A DNA stretch of 64,000 nucleotides from Eublepharis macularius. Taxonomy: Eukaryota; Chordata; Lepidosauria; Squamata; Eublepharidae. Position numbers and translations under genes: made by a program. The notes beneath the pieces were generated by a model. The model searched no databases, was not told the DNA's origin, and saw nothing but the letters and a program-made list of their open reading frames with translations. This document shows, piece after piece, positions 12,478 through 24,500 of this stretch; the stretch's first letter is position 1; each line of letters begins with the position of its first letter. Location: contig NC_072806.1 of assembly GCF_028583425.1 (NCBI RefSeq), positions 30,054,001-30,118,000 of the forward strand, in the 5' to 3' direction.

Positions 12478-13634
12478 CTAAATCAAATCAATTACCTTTA
12501 TTGGCATTAGAAATAATAATAGTCTACAATCAGAGACAGGGATAATCAGAGACAGGGATAGGCAGAAGCGTAAGCATAAACAAGCAATTAGTAACAGTTA
12601 ATAATAAAATTAATAAACATTCAGCAATCAGGTGCGGCTATATGCTTGGATTTAACTTTATAAACTTCTGCTAGAAATTTTGCAACACTTAAAGTAACAC
12701 AGGGGTTACGATCTTCTAAAAGGTAAACTAAAATTCCTCCTTTAATAGAATTATTATACTGAAGGTATTCAGTTAAAAATTGTTTGCGTAACGGACCAAA
12801 AAGAGGGCATTCTAGAATAATGTGGGACAATGAGTCGAGGACTCCTAATTCGCAAGGACGTATCTTGTTTTGAAGGGGTACTTGCCTAAACCTGCCAGAG
12901 AGCACCATTGATGGAAAGGCGTTTAAACGTGCTCAGGTAAATATTCGGTGCTGAGATGGGATGTCCAGAGCGGAGAGAGAGTGTGGCATCATTCCTTGCC
13001 TCTGGTATATGCCTAAGTTGGCTGCAGAACAGACAGGGGGATGCAGGGGGAACATCTCTTGGAGTTCATGTCCCATAAGTCTTAGTTTAATTGTTCTTAA
13101 GATATGTAATTCATCACATAGGAGTAGGGAGTCCAATGCAATGCCAAGCTTTTGCAGTTTGAGAGTAAACATAGAAAACCATATGGTGCTATGCCTATCT
13201 CTCATCAAATGAGATAGCAAGCTATCATGTTCAGATCTAAAGTGAATTTTTATCCAGTACTTGAAAGCCATGATCCAGGCCTTAGTTGCCCAACACAACT
13301 GTTGTGCGGTCATTTTACTTTTGTGTGTTTTTGAAAATCTCTCAGGGAGCCACCCTTGCCTGCGTCTCATTGCCAAACGAAAACTAGCCTGTTCAATCCC
13401 ACTTGTTTTTTCCAACAGGTCTTTAAACTCATTTATGTAGCACAGACGGAAGTAATTGGAGGAATTCGCTGCCCAGGAATGTAGTGATGGCCAATAACAG
13501 TGCAATCCTAAGAAGATTTACTCCAGTCTAAACTCATGGATTTTCAATGGGGTTAGACTGGAGCAACTGTGTTTAGGATTGCATCGTAAGTGGACAGCTG
13601 TGAAATGAGATAAGACCAATTTATGGCAGATCAA
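12478..13634 (-). repeat. Non-LTR LINE fragment (3' part), minus strand
   Basis: Two minus-strand reading frames (12933-13505 and 12621-12908) look like the end of a LINE ORF2. The first contains IHFRSEHDSLLSHLMRDRHS. The second contains a Cys/His pattern, IRPCELGVLDSLSHIILECP. The 3' end reads TAATGCCAATAAAGGTAATT. The clade is not recognised. The copy is degraded and carries a nested MITE at 13502-13582. Confidence 0.65.
13502..13582. repeat. Short palindromic MITE, family D, nested in a LINE
   Basis: GCAATCCTAAGAAGATTTAC at the left mirrors the right end TGTGTTTAGGATTGC, and the middle CTCCAGTCTAAACTC mirrors GGTTAGACTGGAG. It interrupts the LINE at 12478-13634, so it is younger than that copy. 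No target duplication is clear. Confidence 0.78.
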
Positions 13635-13835
13635 TGTGATGGACAAATGGAACCTCCATGTTAAGGGGCAGCATACCTTTGAATAGCAGTTTTTAGGGAG
13701 GCAGCAAGAGTTTGATCTGGCCATTCTGCCCCTCCTTTCAGGCCCTCTGGGGCATCTGTCAGAAACAGAATGCTGGTCTAGATGGACCAAGCGTCTGAGC
13801 CAGCAGGACTCTTCTGATGCTCTTCCATTGAATTA
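13635..13835 (+). repeat. CR1-type 3' end, plus strand
   Basis: Contains ATGGAACCTCCATGTTAAGG and TGCTGGTCTAGATGGACCAA, then GCCAGCAGGACTCTTCTGAT. This is the classic tail of reptile CR1-type copies. Confidence 0.7.
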
Positions 13836-16314
13836 CGGTAGCAGTTGCCGCCTTTTCTGTTTTCTCCTGCCTGGGCCTTGATTGTTTTTAAATAATGTGT
13901 GCAGCACTAGTTAGGTTAGGTGCTTAAGAGAGAATACGTTTTGTTACGCATTTGACTGCCTTGATTTCTGTAAATAGGCTAACCACCCTGCCACTCGTGT
14001 GTGTCCTAAACAAAAAAAAGTATTAATTTTCTTTAACGGTTGGAAATCTCTCTCCATCCTTTGGAATGTGATCCCCTCCGCAGTGGGAAGGGCAGATAAA
14101 GAGTCTTTGTTGCAGGATTTTGTTTTGATTTTTGCCATGGCATAGAGGGATAGGGCCCTGGGGAGGGATCCATGGTTTCATTGGGGGGGGGGCGGTGAGG
14201 GTGAATCATAAAAGTTTTGCTGCCTCTTTTTAGGACTCTCTATGCTCCCTCTCTGCTTTTTCTATATTTACAAACGGATTACAGAAGTACCAAAAGTCCT
14301 CCGGTGCCATCTATTTATTAATTTTTTTATCCCATCCTATCTTTCTATCTAAATATATAATTGATTGCAGTTTTTAGAGGGTTCCCATTTTGCCAGTGGG
14401 GAAGTCAAGTCTGAGACTCGTGGCTTGGCTACAGCCCACCCAATAAGTCAAGGGTTGAGGTGGGCCTTCCATCTCCAGTAGCCCAAACCAAAGCCGTAAC
14501 TACCGTCTGCTCAAATATCCTGTCTCAAATGCACAGGGCAAAGAGGGCGTTAGACTCTCCCCTTTCTTCCTTGCCAAAATTTCCTGGCATCTCATAAGTT
14601 CCCTGAACCTCCTTCTGATCTTCATCAGTCAAGGTCGATATTGACGTGGTTCGGGTTCCACCTTCCCTCGCTGTTTTGCCTGTCTGCTTCACCTTCCTCA
14701 TCTTCGCATGCCCGTTGGAAGAGGTCAAGGCAGGATGCGGGGCCAGGGTCTCAGATCCTCCCCGCCCCCCATTGTGCAGGGGTGGAGGAGGGGATGCTCC
14801 CTCCCCGGCAGTGTCAGCATGACCGTTCCCGCTGGTTTCCTGCTGCCTCCCACTTGTCTTGTAACTCCTTTTAATGTTGGGAACTTCACAGTAGCTGCAC
14901 AGGATACACCTCAACATGCCTGGCCTCTGAGCATCACGTTCCGGAAGCGCAAGATCAGGTTCTATTTGTTTGTTTCACCTTTGTCCTGCAGCTCTCCTCC
15001 AAGAAGCTGGAGGCCGTGTTCTGGAGCGCTCCTATTTCTCTGCTCCAGAGCCCTGTAAGGTGGGTTAGGCAGAGGAAGAGAGCCACTTTTACTAAGATAA
15101 TCCAGCGGGCTTCATAGCTGAACAAGGATTTGGACCCAGGCATCTCATGGGGGTGTACAAAAATGCCATTTTCTGTTTCCTTTGGTTTTCATGTGTTGCA
15201 AGCTTTTTAGTTTGTCTCCGCCCCACATTTTTCCTCCTTTCTAACCTCTTTTTCCCTCCCTCCCAAGTTCCTTCAAATGAGTGAAGTTAAAATGTGCATT
15301 CCGTAGTCTAGAACCAGGGGGAAGAGATTGTATACTGGGGAGAAGGGCTGCGCAAATCTGAACATGAGCCGTTACATCTCATCTGTTTTTATTATCGGCA
15401 TTCCCAATTTGGTGGCTTGTTTTATGCCACTTTTTACACCATAATAGTGTTGAAAATGCTTAAATTTAATGTGGAAAATGGATGTGTGGAAACGAAGGAT
15501 TCTGCTGGCTTTGTTCACAGTAGAGAGAAACAAAACTGAAATGAGTGGGCAGAGATGATAAATTCAGAACCCTGTCTACTTGTGAGAACTTGCCCACCGG
15601 CTCCCCAACCTCAAGAGGTAGTGGAGTAAATACATGTGCAGACTTACACCTTCACACTTCTTTTTGCTCCATTCAGTGGTTTTACAGCATAGAAAATATG
15701 CTGCAGTGGCCACAATACCCCTCCAATGGAAGTGCACAATTGATGTTCTCCCAGGAGAGCAGAATTGTTGGAGGCGCTCCTAGTGGTGTCCAGGCCAGCC
15801 TCCACCTCCTGCAGTCCAAACCGCCATACGTGTTTTTGAGTGTGACATGGCCAGAGGGGGTGGTGTCCCTGAGTTGCAAATCTCTCCCTTCTGAGAGCTG
15901 CAAATTGACAAATGACAATATGTGAGATGCCTTTTTTCAAAGCAAGATAATCCAATAACAGGCTAGCTCTTTAATTCAATTAAACTTGCTTGCAATTAAG
16001 ATTTGGGAGTAATCTGTTTTCCCAAGATAATTGTTTCCTGCTGTTGCGTGAACAGATTCAGATCTGGCCAATTTTCCGGCAGGACGCTTGGCTCCCACGG
16101 CAACTTGTGTCTAAGCGGCCTTTTCGATTGTGTTAGGACTACTGATCAGGATCAGTGGTTCGTTTTACCTTCTGGATGTTCATGCAATTCAGGAACACCC
16201 AACCCGAGCCCAGTTGGAGCATAAAGACCCAGAGTGGGTTTGCTGTATCAGACCAAGCTCCTCCTAGGTCAGCCTCTTGTGTCCAAGTGGCTCCTTGATA
16301 CCCCAAAGCAGTAG

Positions 16315-16560
16315 GTAGGTAAAGTTTATTGCATTGGGCCAAAGGCCGTTACAAACAATAAAACAGTAACAAATATATGAGCGACGATGCAGATAAAATA
16401 TACAGTACAAACTTGATAAAACACTATAGGAATTACACTATGGCCTGTGGACAGCCCTGTGCTGTCACGACCTTCTCTCGGATTTTCCCTGCTGCACCCC
16501 AAAGCAGTATGTTAAAGGTCCTCCTCAATTGTTGGCACTTCTTCTTACTCCAAGGTAGAC
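16315..16560 (-). repeat. LINE 3' end, minus strand
   Basis: Starts TAGGTAAAGTTTATTGCATT and continues GGGCCAAAGGCCGTTACAAA. On the minus strand this is the 3' terminus of a lizard-type LINE, possibly the same clade as 12478-13634. Confidence 0.55.
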
Positions 16561-16634
16561 TGTCCATGAACATGGAGGCTTCATGGAGCTGTCATAGCCC
16601 ATATCTCTAGATAGGTTTATGGATTTTCGGTTTC

Positions 16635-16745
16635 CTCTGGAGTAGCCATATTAGTCTGTTGCAGAAAAAATAATAAAGGAGTCTAATGACTCTTTAAAGT
16701 CTAACAATGGTATTTTGGCATAAGCTTTAAGAGCATCAGATGCGT
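16635..16745. repeat. Penelope-like trailer fragment
   Basis: GGAGTAGCCATATTAGTCTG and AAAGGAGTCTAATGACTCTT, then ATAAGCTTTAAGAGCATCAG, match the trailer type also seen at 4888-5000. It is a short, old piece. Confidence 0.5.
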
Positions 16746-17140
16746 CTGCTGAATCATACCAATGACCTGTCTAGTCCAGCGTACTGTTTCACACAGCAGC
16801 CGATCAGTTACTCTGTGAGGGCCAAACAAATAGGGCTCAGAGGCTGAGGCTGTCTCCTGATGTTGCCCTCCCAGCACTGGCATCATAGCTTTGCCACCTT
16901 TGTAGAGGGGGGCTACCTTCGGTCTCCATGGCTAGTAGCCACTGATGGACCTCTCGTCCATTCATCTGTCTTTTTAAGCTGTTTATGCTTGTGGCTATCA
17001 CTATGTCCACTGGCAGAGAATTCCGCAGCTGATTTACTCATTGAGTAAAAAAGTATTTTCTTTTCATCTGTTCTGAACCTATTTCCCAACAATTTAATTG
17101 GGTGCCCCAAGTTCTTATAATATGGGAGAAGGAGGAAAAA
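16746..17140 (-). repeat. CR1-type LINE 3' end, minus strand
   Basis: On the minus strand it reads AACTTGGGGCACCCAATTAA, then AGCTGCGGAATTCTCTGCCA and GGTCCATCAGTGGCTACTAG. These are the standard landmarks of reptile CR1 3' regions. It is the most complete reversed CR1 piece in the first intron block. Confidence 0.78.
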
Positions 17141-17480
17141 CCCTTTTCTCCGCTTTCACTTCCACCAATCTTGGACTAGAGACCACTTTATCAGATGCTT
17201 ACTGGAACTCAAGGATGCAGATATTGTGGCGGGGGAGAAGGTGTTTGCAAACAAACAGTGGGGTTAAAAAAAGACTGTTTTTAAACATCACCCAAAGATA
17301 TAATCTGTGATAATTCTATGCAAAGTTCAAAATATAAAAGATAAGCTACTGAACTTTAAAAGCTTTAAAAAATGTTCAGGAGCCATCAAATGTAAGAGCT
17401 TTTAGCAGGTGTAATCTTCCTCTTTCAAAGTGTGGCTGTGTATCCATGACAACTAGAAACTTGCCCAATTCAAAGACAAA

Positions 17481-17666
17481 GGGCCAAGCTACAAGTGACG
17501 AATGACACTTGAACGGCAAGTGAACAGACTCACATGTATTCCTCCCAGTTCACTTGCGCTCCACTTGCACCCATGTGATCAAGTGGAGCACAAGTGAACA
17601 GGGAGGAATACATGTGAGTCTGTTCACTTGCCGTTCAAGTGTCATTCGTCACTTGTAGCTTGGCCC
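17481..17666. repeat. Palindromic MITE, family B, copy 2
   Basis: Starts GGGCCAAGCTACAAGTGACG and ends with the exact inverse. The first 66 bases of the arms are identical. It differs from copy 1 at arm positions 12 and 34, and both arms carry the same change. It lies 210 bp upstream of the SPECC1 exon at 17877. Confidence 0.9.
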
Positions 17667-17795
17667 AAAGGCAGGGGCTTCATGGGTTGCTACTTGCTGT
17701 GTAGCAGCAGCCATACAGGGACTGTTGTCAGCTGTCCAGGGTGACACTCTCTGTGCTGACCTGTTCTGAATTTTCACCAGGAGTGGAGCACTTAG

Positions 17796-18002
<207 letters not shown>

Positions 18003-18032
18003 TAGCCAGCTCAAGGACTGGATTCATCACAA

Positions 18033-18956
18033 ACATAGAAAGCTGCCTTGTACTACATCAGACCATCCGCCCACCTCGTCTGCTCTGACTGGCAGCTGCT
18101 GTCCAACATCCCAGGCAGCCTGAGAGCCAAAACAGACGAGATGCCTGACGGATGGAGGACGCACATCGGTTTCCCGCAAGGTTCCATTGGAACTGTAGTA
18201 AGAAAGAACCTCTGCCAGGGAGAAGAGGGAGAGAATCCCTCTTCTCCCTGGAAGAGGTTCTTTCTCTAGGTTTCTTGTCTAGTCTGCTTGGCTCCCTCTC
18301 GCTGCCGGCAGCTCCCCTTGCTCCCCTAAAAGCACTCTGCAGCCAGAGGGAGCCGAGCGCCCTAGCAGCGGCAAAAGGGAGCCGATTGCTGCGGTGGCAG
18401 TCAGAGGGAGCTGGCAGTGGCGATCGGCTCCTTGTCCCTCTCGCTGCTGCCAGCATGATCAGCTCCCTCAAACCGCCCCGGCACGCTCGGCTCCCTCTCG
18501 CTGCCGCCGGCACACTTCTCTTGCTCCCCTAAATCCACTTGGCAGCCAGAAAGAGCTGAGCACGCTGACGGCAGTGAGGAGGACAAGGAGTCGGCACTGC
18601 CAGGTCCCCCTGGCCACCACCAGAGCAATTGGCTTCCTCTTGCCGCTGCCAGCATGCTCAGCTCCCTCTGGCTGCGGAGTGCTTTTAGGGGAGCTGCCGG
18701 CGGCGAGAGGGAGCCAAGCAGACTAGACGAGACACCTAGAGAAAGAACATCTGCTGGAGAGGAAGAGGAATTCTCTCTCCCTCTTCTCCCTGGCAGAGGT
18801 CCTTTCTCACTACAGTTCCCATGGAACCTTGCAAGAAGCTGACATGCGTCCTCCACCTGTGAGGCATCTTGTCTGTTTTGGCTCTGAGATCCTTTAATTG
18901 GAGATGGCTGGGACGGAGCTTGGAAACCTTTGCATATGCAGACCCTGTGTCCTTTG
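18033..18956 (-). repeat. tRNA-derived SINE (family S2), split by a foldback element
   Basis: The left part, 18033-18125, reads AACATAGAAAGCTGCCTTGT and ACTGGCAGCTGCTGTCCAAC. The right part, from about 18883, reads GATCCTTTAATTGGAGATGG. In intact family members (compare 19070-19168 and 36425-36570) these are adjacent, and the tRNA-like head lies at the right on the minus strand. Confidence 0.7.
18126..18882. repeat. Foldback (long-TIR) DNA element nested in a SINE
   Basis: 757 bp bounded by GCCAAAACAGACGAGATGCC and its inverse AGGCATCTTGTCTGTTTTGGC read in two parts. The arms pair for about 120 bases (CAAGGTTCCATTGGAACTGT against CAAGGTTCCATGGGAACTGT). The flanks CCTGAGA and TCTGAGA suggest a target duplication of about 7 bp. 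The GC-rich centre repeats units like GGCTCCCTCTCGCTGCCG in both orientations, which explains overlapping frames on both strands. Confidence 0.8.
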
Positions 18957-19069
18957 GCCTCTCTGGCTGAAAGCAGAAGAGCAGAGCTGGGAAATTTTTT
19001 GCCCATGAAAATACAAATTTCAATCTGGCTGTCACTGTCCACGGTCTCAGGCAAAGAAAAGACCGCTGA

Positions 19070-19168
19070 CTCCTGCCATCAGAGATCCCTAACTGGAGAT
19101 GCCGGACATTCAACCCAGCACCTTCTGCATGCAGAGGAAATGTTCTGCCACTGAGCTGTGGCCCTTCC
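19070..19168 (-). repeat. S2 SINE head fragment
   Basis: AACTGGAGATGCCGGACATT, then CACCTTCTGCATGCAGAGGA and TCTGCCACTGAGCTGTGGCC. The minus strand reads as a tRNA-like head with an A box (GCTCAGTGGCAGA). Confidence 0.7.
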
Positions 19169-20509
19169 TTTGAATGTTTCTGTCTGCTAAAAAGAAGCCC
19201 TAGATTGATTGAGTGGCCGGATGTTTGTTTGTTTTTAAGTTTAATTATTTTTTAAATTAGATCTTATAAAATAAGGAAGCTCCAACTTAGAAGAGGCATT
19301 TCCTTTCATGCCTCTTCAAAGATGCAGTGTGCCGCAACATTCCCTGGCATCACCTAAAAAACAAAGCAAGTATTCCCTTTTCTTCAGAGCTTCATATGCA
19401 GATTTGGGCATATTTAATTGATTAATAAGCTCGTGCAATTGATTAGTTGAGAATTCTTTGATCAGGTGACGGCCGTAGTGGTAATCTTATTCTAGTTTCT
19501 GTGGCGTGCTTATGGGCTTATTCAGATGCCTCTTCCTTGGAAAAGGAACCTTAGAAACAGACTGTAATGAGATGAGAATTCTCTTGGGGGTGGGGAAATT
19601 GACAAAAGTGCTTTTGTCACTTTTCCTTTTTAGGGATGACCCCTTCAGTTTCTTTTCAGTCGGGCAATGAATGTTCAAAGATTGGTTTTACTTGAGGCTT
19701 GCTTTTGCTCATTCTGCTGTCCTCCACCCCAAAAAACCCTGCTGGCAAATCAGCCTGTATTTTGCATGCATTTCTCTCCTGGCCTCACCCGTACTCATGG
19801 GTGCGTGCACACTATTACGTATTTAATTTTGCATGCTTGAATAATTTGCTTCCTTTAATGTCTTTGAATAGAGCGGCAGGTATCAGTTTTAAATTGTGGT
19901 CTGGATTTCCTGGTCGGGAGGTGGGATGGTTTCAGGCTAAAGCCTGTCACATCCCTCTCTTTGGAAATAAAACCAGTGAAGTTCAGGGAACCGTGACTCT
20001 CTTTGCCAGCAGCTGAGCGAGCCCGGGCTGCCTTCTGGGGCCCTCATAGCCTTCCTTGTGTATAAGATTCTGGACGAGGCCACTGTTGTCCGAGGGAACC
20101 CCCTCAGTCATTGTTAACAGGACTAACCATAAACTATGCAGAAAATGAATTGCAAACATAGAAAACAAGGCCCCAAATGCAAGATGTTAAGTACAACAAA
20201 CAGTGCAGCATACCACACTCCTATTCCCTTTATAAAACCACCCTACTGGACTTTCATATTGTTGCCCGGTGTCCTTTATTTAAAAAAAAAAACATATGAT
20301 TTTAATCATTTTAAAATAGAACGTCAAGATTAGAATGTTCTTATTATCCAATAACTGATTAAGCAATGGCAAACTTTTCCAAGACCATAAAGGTCATAGA
20401 ATGAGAAAGAAACGTCTTATGTGATTTGCCTGTAAAGTTATTCAGTGCTGCTCTTGCTGGAGTGTTATCTCCTAAGGGCAGAGCGTCGTCTATCAATTAG
20501 TCATCTGCC

Positions 20510-21212
20510 CGCACTCGTGCTTTCTCTGTGGTAGCCCTTCCCCTTATGGAACGGTCTGCCTGAGGAGGTCAGGAAAGCTCCGATTCTCCTGGGCTTTCCA
20601 CAAACTATGCAAAACTGAATTATTTAGGAGGGCTTTCTACCCAGATTATATCGGGCTGTGTGGTAAGAAGTAGCTCTGAGTCTCTCTGCACAAGACATCT
20701 GACACATGAAGAACACCAGTCAGGAGATGCAACGTTAGCCAGCTCTGTCTTTGTAAACTAGTGTTCCCAGCTAACATTGCATCTCCCTATGCTTGATGAA
20801 CACACACCAAGGCCTGTCAGGTAGAGAGAGTGTCAGAGAGACGCATTGGTAGGGACAGGGACTATATGCGATTCTGTTGGGAGCTGTCTGCTGATGTAGA
20901 CATATACCTACCTGGGAGTTTCCACACCGCTAAACATGCCATGTAAATTAGTAATACTTTGTTTCAGAAAGATTTCATCTCTGTGCTCGGCTTTGTGCTT
21001 GTTTTTTCAAATTTTCTGCTACCATATCCTACTGTATCTCTTGCAATGAATGTCCTAGCTGTGATAGATTATCGTACTTTCCTCAGTGAATGTCCTGGCT
21101 GTTGATTATATTGTATTTTCACTTGCACTGTGTAATCTGCCTGGAATCTCAGTGAGAAAGGCGAACTATTAATAATAATAGCAATAATAGTAATAATAAT
21201 AGTAGTAGTTAC
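20510..21212 (+). repeat. Old LINE 3' region (L2/CR1-like) with a palindromic insert
   Basis: The left piece GAACGGTCTGCCTGAGGAGG with TTATTTAGGAGGGCTTTCTA and the right end GTGTAATCTGCCTGGAATCT with TCAGTGAGAAAGGCGAACTA are parts of a familiar reptile LINE 3' end. A tail of AATAATAATAG units follows. The middle is interrupted at 20680-20860. Confidence 0.6.
20680..20860. repeat. Palindromic MITE-like element, family A, copy 2
   Basis: The left arm CAGGAGATGCAACGTTAGCC mirrors the right arm GCTAACATTGCATCTCCC around a short centre containing GACAGAGC-type sequence. The tip GCACAAGACATCTGACAC matches the tip of the element at 1-293. Confidence 0.65.
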
Positions 21213-21521
21213 TTATAAATCATATGGCTACTGCTTCAGTAATTTATCACTAACAGCAACAAGTATTTGCAAGTGCAGTTTACCTTCCCAGGAATGCTGG
21301 TTTGGGGACTAGCGGGCTGTGAGTTCCTCAGAGAAATAACAGATTTCAGTGCGGAACAAATGAATCCTGAATTGAACGTTTCCCCTTTACCCCAGTTGAC
21401 TTCTTTATTTTTCGTTCTATGCCTCCCAGCTGCTGGGCTCGGTTTGGGGGCTCCGCCACCCCTCCTCACCCCAAGTGCCTTTCCATCCTGACATCCCCCC
21501 ATCCCAATCTTATTTTCGCAG

Positions 21522-21581
21522 AAAAGAAACCTCCTTTTGGCATTCCAAGCAGCTGAAAGCGTAGGCATCAAACCCAGCCTG
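21522..21581 (+). CDS. SPECC1: SPECC1 coding exon: 20-residue CH-domain segment
   Basis: A 60-base phase-0 exon encoding KRNLLLAFQAAESVGIKPSL. The acceptor is ATTTTCGCAG|A and the donor is CCTG|GTAAGT. The residues NLLLAF and IKPSL agree with my recollection of SPECC1; SPECC1L carries NFMLAF or NFTLAF and IKSTL here. This exon is part of the evidence for the SPECC1 assignment. Confidence 0.92.
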
Positions 21582-24500
21582 GTAAGTGGCTTTTGTTCTG
21601 AGCTGGAGGGGAGAGAGTGGGGGCGAGGGGCCGAAGAGGCCAGGGCCTGCAAGGAAGGGGCCTTGGGAGGCGGGCCGTTTCCCAGCTTTTTTGCAAGGAG
21701 GCCTGAGGCTCTTTCGGTAACGCTTTCAACTTGATGCTTGACGAAGACTGTCGTGGAAACTGGCCCACTGTTGAGTTCAGCTTTCTTTAGATTATGTGAC
21801 CACCTGGAGGTAGTGAACTTGCTTGATTATTACCCCAAGAACATTTGAACCAGCCTGCTGTCCCGTTGAGAAGGCAGGCCGCCCCCCCCCCCCCCGATCA
21901 TGCCTGGGTCCAGCTCCATCTTCCAAGGCAAATGGGTCCCTCAGAGGGAGCAGCCAGGGATGGCTTCTCTGTTGAGCCCAATCTGCCACCCAGCAGCCCT
22001 TTTTCATTCCTATGGAACAGAATACCAGTAGTCCTGGTTTCCTCTTCCCCCCAAAGCCAACTGAGAAGCCAGTTTTTGCCACTGATGGACCCGTTCCATA
22101 ATCCTTTCTCTCCAGAAAGGAAGGCCTTAGAAAACCAGCCTACAATGGTGTATGTTGCCAAGAGAAAGCTGCCGTAGCCTGGCCCTGATCTGCCTGTGTT
22201 CCAGTTCCTGACGTGCCACTGCTGATGGCTGCGCATGAGTGTTTCTTCATGTGGTTTTGTAATGTGTTTGCCAGGTTTTCCCTATTCTCATAGCAGTAAA
22301 TGTTGCGGCTGCAAGTTAGAGGTCTGAAAATACTCATGGCCCGTAGAAACCCAGCAAGCTGGTCTCGAATGCTTGAGCTGCTTTTTCTTTTTGTTGTGGA
22401 GAGAAGTCCAGAAAAGGAAGGTCTTTTGACAGCTTACCAACAGCTTTCCATGTTGCTGTTTCTTGGAAATTGAGCTCTTTCACGTGCAGCTCTGAAACCT
22501 TTAAGAAGAAATAAGAAATAACACCTTGGTAAATTTCTGAGCTTCTCCGCCTCCCTCTCCACCACAGACTGTGGCTGGGAGTTCTCTGTGCTGAGTGTCA
22601 CCTCTTCATACAGCGCACACAGTTCATATGTAGATGCATCAGCCATTTCCGAATAGCAGGGTTTCTGTACCCTGCATATTTTTTACAAATTAAATACGTG
22701 TGCAAGAGTTCTCAATCTCACATAATTTATTTTGAGTAATTGTTTCTTTTCCACCCAACCCACCCCCACTATGAGATTCACCACCCACACACTTTCAAAT
22801 ATGTTGCTTCTTTTTCTTTTTCTTTTCAATGAAAGCTGGGGTTTTCAGAAGGTAAAAGATTGGCAGCTTTCCTCAGCTCCTGCTGAATTGCCTGCATGGT
22901 TTTTTGGCATAACTGCCAATGTTTGAGTCCTTCCTAGACTCGCCATCTACACATGGTCTGGCAGCAAATTCTGTGTGCAGGACTTTTGACCAAGCAGTTT
23001 TCAGGGCATATGAATTCCCCCCCCCCCCAATTCTTTTTGTTTTCAAATGTTGTTTTCCATTTCACCTGCTTTCATTGCTGGTATTCCTGATTCGTTTGTT
23101 TTATTTATGAGGGGGGGGGTGGAATCAGGTATCTGTTTTAAATGGTTGTAATTCTATTGCATTCGTTAGTTTGTTAGGGGGAGGGATTGTCCCAAGTTGG
23201 AGAGCATTTGGCAGAAACTGGAATTTTCTAATTGAAACAGTCCGGCCACTATATTTGGGCGCATTTCTAGTGCAGGCCAACGTTCAGCCTCTGAAGTGGC
23301 AGCTGAGATCAGAACTGGGAATCTCTGGGTCTGTGTGGTGGATCCCAGTGGCTGAGCACCTGAAGGTTCCTGAGCATTTCTGTACCCTGCCAGGCTCCAA
23401 AGGGATTCCTCTACCCAGAAAGCCCATTGGTTTCTCCAGACGGGATGTGGTCTAAAAGCCAGTGGGCCAGACTGGGCTGAGGTCAACAGACAGCTGGGAC
23501 CGTGCCTGCCTCTTCCTTGAAGAAGTCCCCCACCTGCTTGCTGTGCTTCCTTCATTCCTGGGGATGCCTGCCTCTTGTTTCCCTCCCTGCCAGCTGTGCA
23601 AGTTTCCCCCGCCCCTATGCCGGCCACAGCCTTCTTGCTCCATTGCTAGCAGAAATCCCACCTGTTGCCAGGTAACTGAGCTGCTGCTTGGTGGTGAGGA
23701 TAGTCCACTGAACTCTGCATGCATCCAGGGCTGGTTTTTGGTTGTGTGAATCTGCCCACAACCATGTCAGCTGGATCAGCTCAGGGTCCTGTCGAATACA
23801 CAGAAATCTCTGTTGAGTTTCCCTTCGGCTCATTTGTCCTATCCTATCTCCTCATCACCCCTACCACTTTTTTTTTTTTTTAAAAACCCTCATTTCTTGA
23901 AAAGATGTAAAGCTAAGATTTAATGAGCTTTGGCTGCCGACTGCTCCCTGGAACCACGGCCAGCATGTAAACAACCATTCCAGCAGAGCGCCTGTTGTTC
24001 CTGGCAGCGGCTCCGGGTCGCTGCTGCAGGAAAGACGAGAGCCATCACGTTCCCTGAAGCTCGAACGTGAAGGGTCCAGCGTGGGCTCCCAGCAAGCGCC
24101 AGACATCAGAGAGCAGCTTTGCCTCTCCAGGACTTCAAGAGAATTCCAGGAAGCCCTTGAGGGCTGGAGGGCAGCCTTGCCGGACAATGATGCCCAGACT
24201 GAGCCAGCCCCTCTGCCAACCCCGTGGGGAATAGCCGAAGCCCCCAAATTCGGCTAAATCGGCCTTCCTTTCCCTCATAGCTGCCTTGTTTCCCTTTGGC
24301 TCGAGGAAGCTAGTTATCTGTGGGAGGCAGTGGAAGCAGAGGGGCTACATGCTGTCCGCTGGAAAGGCCCCAGTGCAAATGTCCGGTCAGCCATAAACTC
24401 ACTGGGCTGTCAGTTACATGGATAACAACACTGGTTGCAAAGAAGGGCTGCAGTCCTCCCCCTCGCGCCGCCTTCCCATCCCATCCTGCTCCTGGTGTCT

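Noticed and set aside
14525-14917. A 130-codon minus-strand frame in the SPECC1 intron
   Set aside because: No recognisable domain, low-complexity Gly/Pro stretch and no splice context. I could not support a gene.
18058-19113. Several frames over 100 codons on both strands
   Set aside because: They lie in the foldback element and mirror each other because of its inverted arms.
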